Below, one piece after another: positions 19,525-28,852 of a stretch of 35,660 nt of DNA. Every line of letters begins with the position of its first letter. Position 1 is the stretch's first letter. The stretch is from Gracilibacteraceae bacterium (GTDB lineage Bacteria; Bacillota; Desulfitobacteriia; Desulfitobacteriales; Syntrophobotulaceae): contig JAISWK010000059.1 in the NCBI GenBank assembly GCA_031270805.1, positions 1-35,660 on the forward strand, given 5' to 3'. The notes below the pieces were generated by a model that was not told the origin of the DNA, did not search any database, and saw only the letters and a list, made by a program, of their open reading frames with translations. Made by a program: the position numbers and the translations under genes.

Positions 19525-20465
19525 CGGAATATATAGCCACCCGCGACGCCTACGGGCAGGAACTCCTGGCCCTCGGGGCTGAAAATCCGCGCATCGTCGC
19601 CCTCGACGCCGACCTGTCCGGCTCGACCAAAACCAGCCTTTTTGCCCGGGCTTACCCCGAGCGTTTTTTCAATATGGGTATCGCCGAACAGGATATGATG
19701 GGCTTTGCCGCCGGGCTGGCCGCCGGGGGCTTGATTCCCTTTGCGAGTACCTTCGCGGTTTTCGCCGCCGGGCGGGCCCTGGAACCGATCCGCAACACCA
19801 TTGCCTATCCGCGCTTAAACGTCAAGATCGCCGCTTCCCACGCCGGCTTGAGCGTCGGCGAGGACGGCGCCTCGCACCAGGCCCTGGAGGACGTGGCCTG
19901 GCTGCGGGCGGTGCCGCACATGACCGTACTCGTGCCGGCGGACGCCGTGGAGACCCGCTTGGCCGTGCGGGCGGCGGCGACTGAGCCCGGGCCGTTTTAC
20001 TTGCGTCTCGGCCGTCCGGCGACGCCGGTGCTCTTCGGCCCAGATTATCGTTTTGCCGTCGGGCGCATGAATGTGCTGCGGGAAGGGCGGGACCTGACCA
20101 TCGTCGCCAACGGCCTCATGCTGGCCCCGGCGCTGCGGGCGGCTGAAATCCTGGCGGCGGAGGGCTTGACGGCCGCAGTCTTGAACGGTTCCAGCGTCAA
20201 ACCCTTTGACGCGGAAACCCTGCTCCACTGGGCGGCCCGCACCGGGGCGGTCGTCACGGCGGAAGAACACAGCATCGTCGGCGGCTTGGGTTCGGCGGCG
20301 GCGGAAATTTTGGCCGAAGGCTGTCCCGTCCCCCTTGCCCGGGTCGGGATCCGCGACAGTTTCGGTGAATCGGGCGAGCCGGAGGCCCTCCTGGCCAAGT
20401 ACGGTCTGACGGCGGAGGGCGTGGCGGCGGCGGCCCGCTCTGCGGCAGCCCGAAAACTCAAGTAA
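19521..20465 (+). CDS. Transketolase, C-terminal subunit
   Basis: ATG at 19521 overlaps the TGA of the N-subunit; [57 protein letters not shown]. Confidence 0.92.
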   Translation: [314 protein letters not shown]

Positions 20466-20472
20466 AAAATTA

Positions 20473-20501
20473 TTGATAAAGATCCCTGACTGTGCTACAA
20501 T
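20473..20501 (+). promoter_or_regulatory. Candidate promoter of secG
   Basis: TTGATA (20473-20478), 17-nt spacer, TACAAT (20496-20501). Confidence 0.6.
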
Positions 20502-20537
20502 GAAGTTTGCAGATTTTCAATTTGAAGGGGTGAAAAA

Positions 20538-20768
20538 ATGAATTTATTCGTCGTCATACTGCTCATTATCAGCGCCATCGGAATTATCGTCACCGTCCTG
20601 CTCCAGTCCGGCAAGAGCGCCGGCCTTTCCGGCTCCATCGCCGGCGCGGGTGAACAGTTTTTCGGCAAAGCCGCGAAAACTAAAGAAGGCGCCATCTCCA
20701 AGCTGGGTATTGTCTTCGCTGTACTCTACCTGGCCAGCGCGCTGGCGCTGTCCGTGTTTTTCAAATAA
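20538..20768 (+). CDS. secG: Preprotein translocase subunit SecG
   Basis: 76 aa, two TM segments, VLLQSGKSAGLSGSIAGAGEQFFGK motif. Confidence 0.93.
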   Translation: MNLFVVILLIISAIGIIVTVLLQSGKSAGLSGSIAGAGEQFFGKAAKTKEGAISKLGIVFAVLYLASALALSVFFK

Positions 20769-20800
20769 TTATTGCCAGAGGAAAGGAATGGTTCCAAAGT

Positions 20801-22807
20801 ATGGATTTTGAGTCAATACCTGTAATTGCGGTCGCGACCGGACTCATCAGCCTGGCGGTCGCGGCCGGGTTCGCCGTCAGCGTTTTGAAAGAAAACGCCG
20901 GCAACGACAAAATGAAAGAGATTTCCAAAGCGATTCAGGAAGGGGCGATGGCCTACCTGAACCGCCAGTATAAAACGCTGATTCCCTTTGTCCTCGTGAT
21001 TTTTCTCGTGCTGCTGTTTGCCAAAGACTGGCAGGTGGCGGTTTCTTTTCTGACCGGTTCCGCCGCCTCGGCCGTGGCCGGTTATGTCGGCATGTCCATC
21101 ACGACGCGCGCGAACGCCCGCACGACTGAAGCGGCGCGGACAAGTCTGAATAAAGCGCTGGGGGTTTCCTTCCGCGCCGGCGCCGTCATGGGTCTCTCCG
21201 TGGCCGGTCTCGGCCTCATGGGGGTGGCCGGGCTTTTTCTCCTCTTCGGCGACGCGGAAACGATCAACTCTTTCGCCTTCGGGGCCAGCGCCATCGCCCT
21301 CTTCGCCCGCGTGGGCGGGGGCATCTATACGAAGGCGGCCGATGTGGGGGCCGACCTGGTCGGTAAAGTCGAAGCCGGCATTCCGGAGGACGATCCGCGC
21401 AATCCGGCGGTCATTGCCGATAATGTCGGCGATAATGTCGGCGATACCGCCGGCATGGGGGCCGACTTGTTTGAGTCTTACGCTGCGACGGCTATTGCCG
21501 GTATGCTCATCGGTTTCTCGGTTTTTCGCGGCCATGGCGTCGGGGAATGGATTTTTCTCGCTGTCGGCGCCGTCGGCATAATCAGTTCTATTATCGCCAG
21601 CTTTTTTGTCCGCACCGGGGAAAAGGCCAACCCGCAAATGGCGCTGAACCAAGGCCTGTGGGGCACGAATATCCTGACGGCGGCCGGCTCTTTCGCCCTG
21701 GTTCACCTGATGCTGCCGGCGGAATACATTACCTCCACCGGCCAGGTAATCACGCCCAACCGTGTTTTTGCCGCCATCATCTGCGGCCTCGTTGTTAATA
21801 TCCTCATCGGACTTATTACAGAGTATTTCACTTCCAACCAGAAAAAACCGGCCCAGTCCATAGCCAAGTCCGCCGAAACCGGCGCGGCGACGGTGCTGAT
21901 TTCTGGTCTGGCCGTCGGCCTGAAAAGTACGGCTCTGCCGGTGCTGACCATCTGCGCCGCCACTTACGCCTCTTTCCAGGCGGCGGGCGTCTTTGGCATC
22001 GCCGTTGCGGCGATGGCGATGCTTTCCACGGCCGGTATTATCGTGGCTATCGACTCCTTCGGCCCCGTGGCGGACAACGCGGGCGGCATTGCCGAGATGG
22101 CGGAATTGGAGCCGGAGGTGCGCAAGACGACGGACAAGCTCGACGCGGTCGGCAACACGACGGCGGCGGTGGCAAAAGGTTTCGCCATTGGGTCCGCCGC
22201 GCTGACGGCGCTGGCTCTATTCAACGCCTTTGCCGAACTGGCTCAGCTCAAGGCGATCGACATTCTTGATCCGACGACGATCATCGGCCTGTTTATCGGC
22301 GCCGCCCTGCCCTTTCTCTTTTCGGCTTACGCCATGCAAGCCGTGGGTAAGGCCGCTTTTGACATGATCGGGGAAGTGCGGCGGCAGTTCCGGGAAATCC
22401 CCGGCATTATGGATGGTACCGGCAAACCGGATTACGCGGCCTGCGTCGATATTTCCACGCGGGCGGCTATCCGGGAGATGATTATTCCCGGTCTTTTGGC
22501 GGTGCTGACCCCGCTGGCCGTAGGCTTTCTCCTGGGCAAGGACGCCCTGGGCGGCATGCTGGCCGGCGGCACTTTCGCCGGTTTCCTCATGGCCGTGTTC
22601 ATGGCCAACGCCGGCGGCGCCTGGGATAACGCGAAAAAATACATCGAAGAAGGGCATCACGGCGGCAAAGGCTCGGAGGCGCATAAGGCGGCTGTCGTTG
22701 GCGACACGGTCGGCGACCCGTTCAAAGATACCTCCGGCCCTTCCTTAAACGCTTTGATCAAGGTTATGGGCACGATTTCCCTTATTATCGCTCCCTTCCT
22801 GGTTTGA
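20801..22807 (+). CDS. hppA: Membrane-bound ion-translocating pyrophosphatase, K+-dependent type
   Basis: [56 protein letters not shown] (Ala in the K+-dependence position); 668 aa. Confidence 0.95.
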   Translation: MDFESIPVIAVATGLISLAVAAGFAVSVLKENAGNDKMKEISKAIQEGAMAYLNRQYKTLIPFVLVIFLVLLFAKDWQVAVSFLTGSAASAVAGYVGMSITTRANARTTEAARTSLNKALGVSFRAGAVMGLSVAGLGLMGVAGLFLLFGDAETINSFAFGASAIALFARVGGGIYTKAADVGADLVGKVEAGIPEDDPRNPAVIADNVGDNVGDTAGMGADLFESYAATAIAGMLIGFSVFRGHGVGEWIFLAVGAVGIISSIIASFFVRTGEKANPQMALNQGLWGTNILTAAGSFALVHLMLPAEYITSTGQVITPNRVFAAIICGLVVNILIGLITEYFTSNQKKPAQSIAKSAETGAATVLISGLAVGLKSTALPVLTICAATYASFQAAGVFGIAVAAMAMLSTAGIIVAIDSFGPVADNAGGIAEMAELEPEVRKTTDKLDAVGNTTAAVAKGFAIGSAALTALALFNAFAELAQLKAIDILDPTTIIGLFIGAALPFLFSAYAMQAVGKAAFDMIGEVRRQFREIPGIMDGTGKPDYAACVDISTRAAIREMIIPGLLAVLTPLAVGFLLGKDALGGMLAGGTFAGFLMAVFMANAGGAWDNAKKYIEEGHHGGKGSEAHKAAVVGDTVGDPFKDTSGPSLNALIKVMGTISLIIAPFLV

Positions 22808-22870
22808 GATGCTATTAGCAAAAGCCACCTTCGTTACGCCGATTTTTTATTGAAAGCAGAGCTATATTGA

Positions 22871-23260
22871 ATGCTTAATCAATTGAAGAAAGGAGTCCAA
22901 ATAGAGTTTATTGACACTTATTTCAATATAGCGGCGGGAACAGCGGCGGTTATTGAGAAAGTAGATTACAAAACCGGCAGAGTGGACGGTGTAACTGCGG
23001 ACGAACAGAAATTCAGCATAAATTATTTTGACACGAAAAGCAGCTTCCGCGTCAAGACGACCTGCCTCACCGGTTTTGAAATATGGGATTATCTCTTGGA
23101 AACTTATGGTTTTTCCGAAGCGCGGAAAATCGCCTTCGATTTCATTAAAGAAGCGGCCGACGACGCCGATTCCCGGAAATTCTGCTACGAACTGCGGGAG
23201 GCCGTGAAAAAAGCTATCTTGGAAGTGGCGCTCTCCAAGCAGAAAAACAAAGAAGAATGA
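22871..23260 (+). CDS. Hypothetical protein
   Basis: 129-aa ORF with normal composition; beta-rich N-terminus, helical charged C-terminus; no family recognised. Confidence 0.5.
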   Translation: MLNQLKKGVQIEFIDTYFNIAAGTAAVIEKVDYKTGRVDGVTADEQKFSINYFDTKSSFRVKTTCLTGFEIWDYLLETYGFSEARKIAFDFIKEAADDADSRKFCYELREAVKKAILEVALSKQKNKEE

Positions 23261-23318
23261 CCTGGCCGCCGTCCCGCCAACGCCTGAGAGGGAACTATGA
23301 AAATTCGAGGTTGCCGTC

Positions 23319-23819
23319 ATGATCATGAGCGAAAACGCGGGCCAATATCTGAACCGGATGATTGCCTCCCTGTGGGAAATTCAAAAAGCGAAAGAAATCG
23401 CCGGCGAGGTTCTGCGGGAGCTGGCCGAAAAAGGCGTTCTGTTCGCCGAAAGTATTGAAATCGGGATTATGGTGGAAACACCCGCCGCCGCGATTGTCAG
23501 CGACTTTCTCGCCCGGGAAGTGGACTTTTTCAGCATCGGCACAAATGACCTGGTACAGTATACGCTGGCCGCCGACCGGCAAAATCAAAACATTGAGCGA
23601 TTTTCCGACCCTCACCACGAGGCTGTGCTGCGGCTGATTCAAATGACGGCGCAAAGCGCTCGCGAAGCCGGCATCTGGGTGGGCATCTGCGGGGAACTGG
23701 CTGCGGATTTAACCCTGACCGAGCGGTTTTTGCAAATGGGCATTGACGAGCTATCGGTGTCGCCCCCGTTTGTTTTACCGCTGCGCGAGAAGATCACGCA
23801 ATTAAGGTGCGCATTATAA
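23319..23819 (+). pseudogene. ptsI: 5'-truncated PTS enzyme I (C-terminal part only)
   Basis: MIASLWEIQKAKEIAGEVL...SIEIGIMVETPAAAIVSDFLAREVDFFSIGTNDLVQYTLAADR...GICGELAAD; lacks the phospho-His domain and the N-terminal two thirds. Confidence 0.85.
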
Positions 23820-23848
23820 AAAGGTTTGACCGGAGGCAATAGGGTTTT

Positions 23849-24817
23849 ATGGCCAAGAAATACGACGTCGCCGCTTTGGGCGAGTTGCTGATTGATTTTA
23901 CGCGCAACGGGTTGTCCGGGCAGGGCAACCCTCTATTTGAAGCCAACCCCGGCGGGGCGCCTTGCAATATGCTGGCTATGCTCCAGAAGCTGGGCAAAAA
24001 AACTGCCTTCATCGGCAAGGTCGGGCAGGATTTGTTCGGTTCGTTCCTGCGGGAGGCGATTGTCGAGGCGGGGATTGACGACAGCGGTCTGGTCGCGGAC
24101 GCTCAAAGCAGCACGACCCTTGCCTTTGTCCAAACGGGGCCGGATGGGGAGCGGGATTTTTCCTTTTTCCGCAACGGCAGCGCGGATACACTGCTGCGCC
24201 CTGAGGAAGTGGCCAAAAGCATCGCGGCCGACTGCCGGATTTTCCACTTCGGCACATTGTCCCTGACGCACGAACCCGCGGCCTCCGCCACAAAATACGC
24301 GGTGAAAATGGCCAAAGAAAGCGGGGCCATGATTTCATTCGACCCCAACCTGCGCCCATCGTTGTGGAATGATTTGGAATATGCAAAGGCGGCTGCCAGT
24401 TGGGGGCTGGGACAGTGCGATATTCTGAAAACAGCGGAAGAAGAATTAGCGTTCTTATATGGGAATACGCCGGTCAAAGACAGTGCCGCCAGGCTCCAGC
24501 TGGATTTCCCCAATATCCGCATCATGTTTGTCACAAAAGGAAAAGGCGGCTCGGAGTGCTTTTTCGGAGATGTCCATGCCGCCGCGCCAGCCTTTTTGGC
24601 TGTTAAAACTATTGATACCACCGGCGCGGGCGACACGTTTTTCGGTTGTTGCCTCGCCGATATTCTGGAGCTGGGCCTGAAGGATTTCGATGAGGAATCA
24701 CTGACGGAAATCCTGCTTTTCGCCAACGCCGCCGCCTCGCTGGTTACGACGCGCAAGGGCGCCTTGCGGGCGATGCCGAATTATGCTGAAGTTTTGGCCC
24801 TAATCCCGGAGCGATAA
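23849..24817 (+). CDS. scrK: Fructokinase, PfkB family
   Basis: 322 aa; GELLIDFT, NPGGAPCNMLAMLQKLG, DTTGAGDTFFGCCLAD. Confidence 0.92.
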   Translation: MAKKYDVAALGELLIDFTRNGLSGQGNPLFEANPGGAPCNMLAMLQKLGKKTAFIGKVGQDLFGSFLREAIVEAGIDDSGLVADAQSSTTLAFVQTGPDGERDFSFFRNGSADTLLRPEEVAKSIAADCRIFHFGTLSLTHEPAASATKYAVKMAKESGAMISFDPNLRPSLWNDLEYAKAAASWGLGQCDILKTAEEELAFLYGNTPVKDSAARLQLDFPNIRIMFVTKGKGGSECFFGDVHAAAPAFLAVKTIDTTGAGDTFFGCCLADILELGLKDFDEESLTEILLFANAAASLVTTRKGALRAMPNYAEVLALIPER

Positions 24818-26010
24818 ACAGACAATCCCGCCCGTGACCGCGATATTGGCAATCAGGGCGATTTCAATCGTGGGAAAGCTCTGATGAAGCCCCGTGATAA
24901 CGATGGGGGCGTAAAACGTCCCAAACAGCGCCGAGCCGACAAACCCGGCCGTGTCATAGAGCCAGACAATGCCATTGGTCAGAAAATCGCTTACCACGCG
25001 CATGACCGGGCCGACCAGGCCAAAGGTCAGAAATCCCGTGACAATCACAGAGATCAAAGGGGTAAAGGTAAAGTCAAATGCCGGGTGGATTATTTTGTGC
25101 AGGAACTTTTCTATGTTAGCGATGATGAACGCCACGGCAATAACGGGGATGACCATACCCTGATAGCCGGCTTGGGCCACTTTCAAGCCGAAAATGTCCC
25201 AATAAGGCATCGTCAGACTGTGTGGAAAAGCATTGGCAGCAACCCCGGGTATCGTAGGGGCGCGCAATGCGCGCCCGTGTCCCCCATTTTGTTCTGCGGG
25301 CGCGCAATGCGCGCCCCTACGACTCCCTTTTTCACACAGTCTGTCGTCCCGTTCGCAATCGCCGCCGCCACGTCGTACCCGTTCACTAAGGCGGGCATGA
25401 CCATCGCCATCCCGATTGCTCCCCCCAAATAGCGGTTGCCCCCAAAACGCTCGCTGGCGGAGATGCCGATCAGGATCGGCATAAAGGCGAAGGGCGCGGC
25501 GGCGAGCAAGTTGATGATTGCCGCTATATCCGTGAGCCGGGGCGCCATTTCCACCAGGGACTGCGCCCCGAACAGATTTTGCGCCGTCAGCACGTTGTTC
25601 AGCGCCATGAGCAGGCCGCCGGCCACCAGCGCGGGCATGACCGGGACGAAAATGTCCGACAGGACTTTGACAAAGGACAGGAGCGGATTTTTCTTTTGCT
25701 TGATGGCGGCGCTTTTGGCCTCTGTTTTGGAAACGGCGCCCGCCCCCGTAAGCGCGATAAGTTCCTTGTAGACATCATTGACGTCGCCGGCGCCGATGAT
25801 AATCTGAAACTGTCCGTCGGCGTTGAATGTTCCCTTGATATCGTTGCAGTCCTCCAACGCCTTCATGTTTACCAAGGCACAGTCGTTCAGCACCAACCTT
25901 AGCCTGGTGGCGCAATGGGCGGCAGCAGAAAGATTGCCCTCGCCGAGTGCGGCCGCTATGGTTTGAGCGACTGCCTTGTGATCCATGCTTTTCATGGCGT
26001 CCTCCTTCAA
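24800..26010 (-). pseudogene. scrA: PTS sucrose-type EIIBC, split by a MITE-like insertion and 3'-truncated
   Basis: EIIB CATRLRLVLND and EIIC FVPVMPALVAGGLLMALNN in ORF 25213..26010; continues as MPYWDIFGLKVAQAGYQGMVIPVI in ORF 24800..25267; ends prematurely after IANIAVTGG. Confidence 0.9.
25214..25343. mobile_element. 130-bp MITE-like element inserted in scrA, flanked by TCGT direct repeats
   Basis: TIRs CAGACTGTGTGGAAAAG (left) and CTTTTTCACACAGTCTG (right, 16/17 complementary); TCGT at 25210-25213 and 25344-25347; excision restores ...AIANGTMPYWDIFG... Confidence 0.88.
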
Positions 26011-26035
26011 ATAGCACTATCGCATGAGTAGGCCA

Positions 26036-26064
26036 AGTATAACATGGTCAAAAATATATGTCAA
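26036..26064 (-). promoter_or_regulatory. scrA promoter (minus strand)
   Basis: On minus strand TTGACA, 17-nt spacer, TATACT. Confidence 0.8.
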
Positions 26065-26076
26065 TCGTTTATCATA
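26059..26076. promoter_or_regulatory. LacI/ScrR-type operator, scrA side
   Basis: TGTCAATCGTTTATCATA, matches the reverse complement of the scrB-side site; CG-centred; overlaps the scrA -35. Confidence 0.7.
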
Positions 26077-26166
26077 AAATATTTTTTCAATGTATATCCC
26101 AGGCCCGATATGCACGAATAATACATAAAATCAACTGCATTTCGGAAAAAATATCCTGAAAATATA

Positions 26167-26182
26167 TATCAAACGATTGACA
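26167..26182. promoter_or_regulatory. LacI/ScrR-type operator, scrB side
   Basis: TATCAAACGATTGACA with palindromic TCAAaCGaTTGA core (26169-26180). Confidence 0.7.
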
Positions 26183-26205
26183 TTTACTGCCCCGGGCGCT
26201 ACAAT
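26177..26205 (+). promoter_or_regulatory. scrB promoter
   Basis: TTGACA (26177-26182), 17-nt spacer, TACAAT (26200-26205). Confidence 0.8.
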
Positions 26206-26264
26206 GAGATAAACGCCTGCTTTGAACGGCGCGCCTTAAACACCGACAAGGGAAGGAGAATGTT

Positions 26265-27284
26265 ATGCTATCCCTGGAAAACCAAGATCGACGGGAACTA
26301 TATAAAAGCTATGCGGAATACAGCGGGGAAGACCGCGCGCGGGTTGAGGCCCAAACGGCGGGTTCGCCCTACCTGCCGAAATATCATATTCATCCCCAAA
26401 GCGGCATCTTGAACGACCCCAACGGGTTCTCCTTTTATAACGGATTGTGGCGGCTGTTTTATCAGGCCTTCCCTTTTGGCGCGGTTCACGGGGCCAAATC
26501 GTGGGCGGCTGTCGTTTCCCGCGATTTGGTCAGATGGGAATACCGGGGTTTGGCTTTGCTCCCCGATACGCCCTTTGACAGCCACGGCGTGTTTTCCGGC
26601 AGCGCGCTGGCGCACGAAGACAAACTGCTTCTGTTTTATACAGGCAATGTGCGGACGGAAAACCGGGAGCGCCGTTCTTATCAAATATGCGCGGCTATGG
26701 ATCAAAACGGCGATATAAAAAAACAACTACCGCCATTTATTGGCGATTTGCCCAAAGGGTACACCGCCCACTTTCGCGACCCGCAGGTATTTGCCCATGA
26801 CGGCGAATACCGCCTGCTGCTTGGGGCCCAGAACGAGGCCTTGCAGGGGAAAATCCTTGTCTATAAGTCGCGCGATATGAAGGACTGGCAGCTATCAGGC
26901 GAGTTGCGTTTTTCCGGGCAGACGATGGGCTATATGATTGAATGTCCTAATTTGGTTTTTATAAACGGCCGGCCGATATTAATTTTCTGCCCCCAAGGCC
27001 TGGAGCAAAGCGTCGCCCCCTATGCGAACATCACCGGTTGGCGCGAACAGCGTGGCGACACGGTGAGAAAATCAAAGGTCAGCACGAGGCGGGATATGGT
27101 TTTGAATATCTTCGTTGATCGCTCCGTCTTCGAGATATTTATCAACAAAGGGGAGAAATCCATTACCGGGCGTTTCTTTCCCCAAAACGGCAAGGACAAA
27201 ATCTTTATAACGGCAGCGGCTCTGCATCCCGGCATAAAGATACAGGGCTCCGTCTGGGGCATGGAGGCGAGCGTTAGGGCCTGA
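26265..27284 (+). pseudogene. scrB: Sucrose-6-phosphate hydrolase (GH32) with internal in-frame deletion
   Basis: GILNDPNGF, AHFRDPQVF, MIECPNLVF present; jumps from LEQSVAPYAN directly to the C-terminal beta-sandwich motif LNIFVDRSVFEIFINKGE; 339 aa versus a typical ~480. Confidence 0.8.
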
Positions 27285-27298
27285 CACGGAGGGAACTT

Positions 27299-28273
27299 AT
27301 GGCGAAATTACAGGACGTGGCGGCAAAAGCAGGCGTTTCGGTGACGACTGTTTCCCGTGTCATCAACAATTACGGTTATTTGGGCAAGGAAACGGTCAAA
27401 AAGGTCAAGGCGGCAATGCGGGAGTTGAATTACCTGCCCAGCACCGCCGCCCGCTCTCTGCAAGGGAAAGGGACGAACCTGGTCGGGCTGATTTTTCCCG
27501 GCGTGTCCAACCCCTTCTTCGGGGAGTTGGTCGAAAAGCTGGAACACCGTTTCTTTGAGAAAGGCTACAAGGTCATCCTCTGCGACAGCATGGCGGACAG
27601 GGAAAAAGAGCGCGAATACTTGAGGATGCTGGCCGCCAACAAGGTCGATGGCATCATCACCGGGACGCACAACGCCGGCATTGAGGAATACGAGGCGACA
27701 GGCGCGGCCATCATCGCTTTTGACCGCAGCATTTCCAGGAAAATCCCCATCGTTTGCAGCGATAATTACGCCGGCGGGCGCATGGCGGCGGAGAGGTTGA
27801 TGGCGGCGGGCGCGCAAAAAATCGCCATATTGACGGGGGAAAACAACCCTGAAGATCCGACTTATAAACGATATGAGGGGTATGCGGCCGCGCTGGGCGA
27901 AAAGGGCAGGGAACCGATCCTGTATCAGTACACACAGCCCACAATCGCGCTCAAAACGATGCAGCTCAAGGCGATACTGCAAGAAGGCGATGCGGACGGA
28001 TATTTTTGCACGGACGACCTGACCGCGCTTTTGCTCATAGGCGAAGCAAAAAAGCTGTCTCTCGCCGTTCCGGGCAATATCAAGGTAATCGGCTACGACG
28101 CGACCGCGCATGTTCGCGCCTACCACCCCTTTTTGACGACCATAGCCCAGCCGATTGAGGATGCCGCGATATTGATGAGCGACCTGCTGCTCAGGCGAAT
28201 CCATAACCCGGATGAGGCGATGGAGCGGATATATTGCCTGCCGGTCGGTCTTATTCGCGGCGAAACCGCCTGA
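27299..28273 (+). CDS. scrR: LacI-family transcriptional regulator, probable sucrose operon repressor
   Basis: N-term HTH MAKLQDVAAKAGVSVTTVSRVINNYGYLG; full-length effector domain; 3' end of the scr locus. Confidence 0.9.
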   Translation: MAKLQDVAAKAGVSVTTVSRVINNYGYLGKETVKKVKAAMRELNYLPSTAARSLQGKGTNLVGLIFPGVSNPFFGELVEKLEHRFFEKGYKVILCDSMADREKEREYLRMLAANKVDGIITGTHNAGIEEYEATGAAIIAFDRSISRKIPIVCSDNYAGGRMAAERLMAAGAQKIAILTGENNPEDPTYKRYEGYAAALGEKGREPILYQYTQPTIALKTMQLKAILQEGDADGYFCTDDLTALLLIGEAKKLSLAVPGNIKVIGYDATAHVRAYHPFLTTIAQPIEDAAILMSDLLLRRIHNPDEAMERIYCLPVGLIRGETA

Positions 28274-28396
28274 TTATTGCGGCAGAGTCCCTCCGAGCGT
28301 GAGACGTTCGTTTTTTTCCTTCAAAACCACGTATTCTCTGCAATTTGCTCTTGTAAAACGAACATAATAATGCCATAATGATGTACATGAAGGGAG

Positions 28397-28669
28397 ATGG
28401 AGATTATGCCTCAGATCAGGCCGATCACCGATTTAAGAAATACCAATGAGATTTCGGACCTTTGCCATGCGAAGAACGAACCTATATTCATAACGAAAAA
28501 CGGTTATGGCGATTTAGTCGTTATGAGTATCGAAACCTTTGATTCCATGTTGGAAGATCGTGAACTCGGCGCGGCTGTCGCGGAAGCAGAGGCTGAGTAC
28601 ATTTCAGACAATCAACTTGCCGATGCAAGAGAAACGCTGTCGGGCTTAAAGAGAAAGCATTTTGGATAA
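28397..28669 (+). CDS. Phd/YefM-type antitoxin
   Basis: ITDLRNTNEISDLCHAKNEPIFITKNGYGDLVVMSIETFDSML. Confidence 0.85.
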   Translation: MEIMPQIRPITDLRNTNEISDLCHAKNEPIFITKNGYGDLVVMSIETFDSMLEDRELGAAVAEAEAEYISDNQLADARETLSGLKRKHFG

Positions 28670-28709
28670 ATACAGTGTAAAATTACTTCCGCGCGCCTAT
28701 CGCGATTAA
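28662..28709 (+). pseudogene. Truncated ParE/RelE-type toxin stub (15 codons)
   Basis: TTG start overlapping the antitoxin stop; LDKYSVKLLPRAYRD then TAA; matches the usual N-terminus of RelE/ParE toxins. Confidence 0.65.
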
Positions 28710-28726
28710 GCCGTTGGGAGAAAAAA

Positions 28727-28852
28727 GTGGTAGAACCCAGCCCATTGGCTCGCAAGAGTTTTCTTGACTTCTGCAAGGCGCGGGGTATACCGATACCACC
28801 GGAAATCCTTGAAGCGGGAGAGAAGCATTATGTTTCGGAGGCGCAGCCGTGA
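28727..28852 (+). CDS. Small ORF (41 aa) coupled to dinD
   Basis: GGGAG RBS 6 nt before GTG; VVEPSPLARKSFLDFCKARGIPIPPEILEAGEKHYVSEAQP; GTGA overlap with the dinD start; not in the ORF track. Confidence 0.45.
   Translation: MVEPSPLARKSFLDFCKARGIPIPPEILEAGEKHYVSEAQP

Noticed and set aside
20813-22684. Minus-strand ORFs antisense to hppA
   Set aside because: Shadow ORFs; the plus-strand pyrophosphatase is clearly real.
28300-28400. LexA/SOS box upstream of the antitoxin-dinD cluster
   Set aside because: Only half-sites (CGAAC at ~28358) are visible; no full CGAAC-N4-GTTCG palindrome found by eye.
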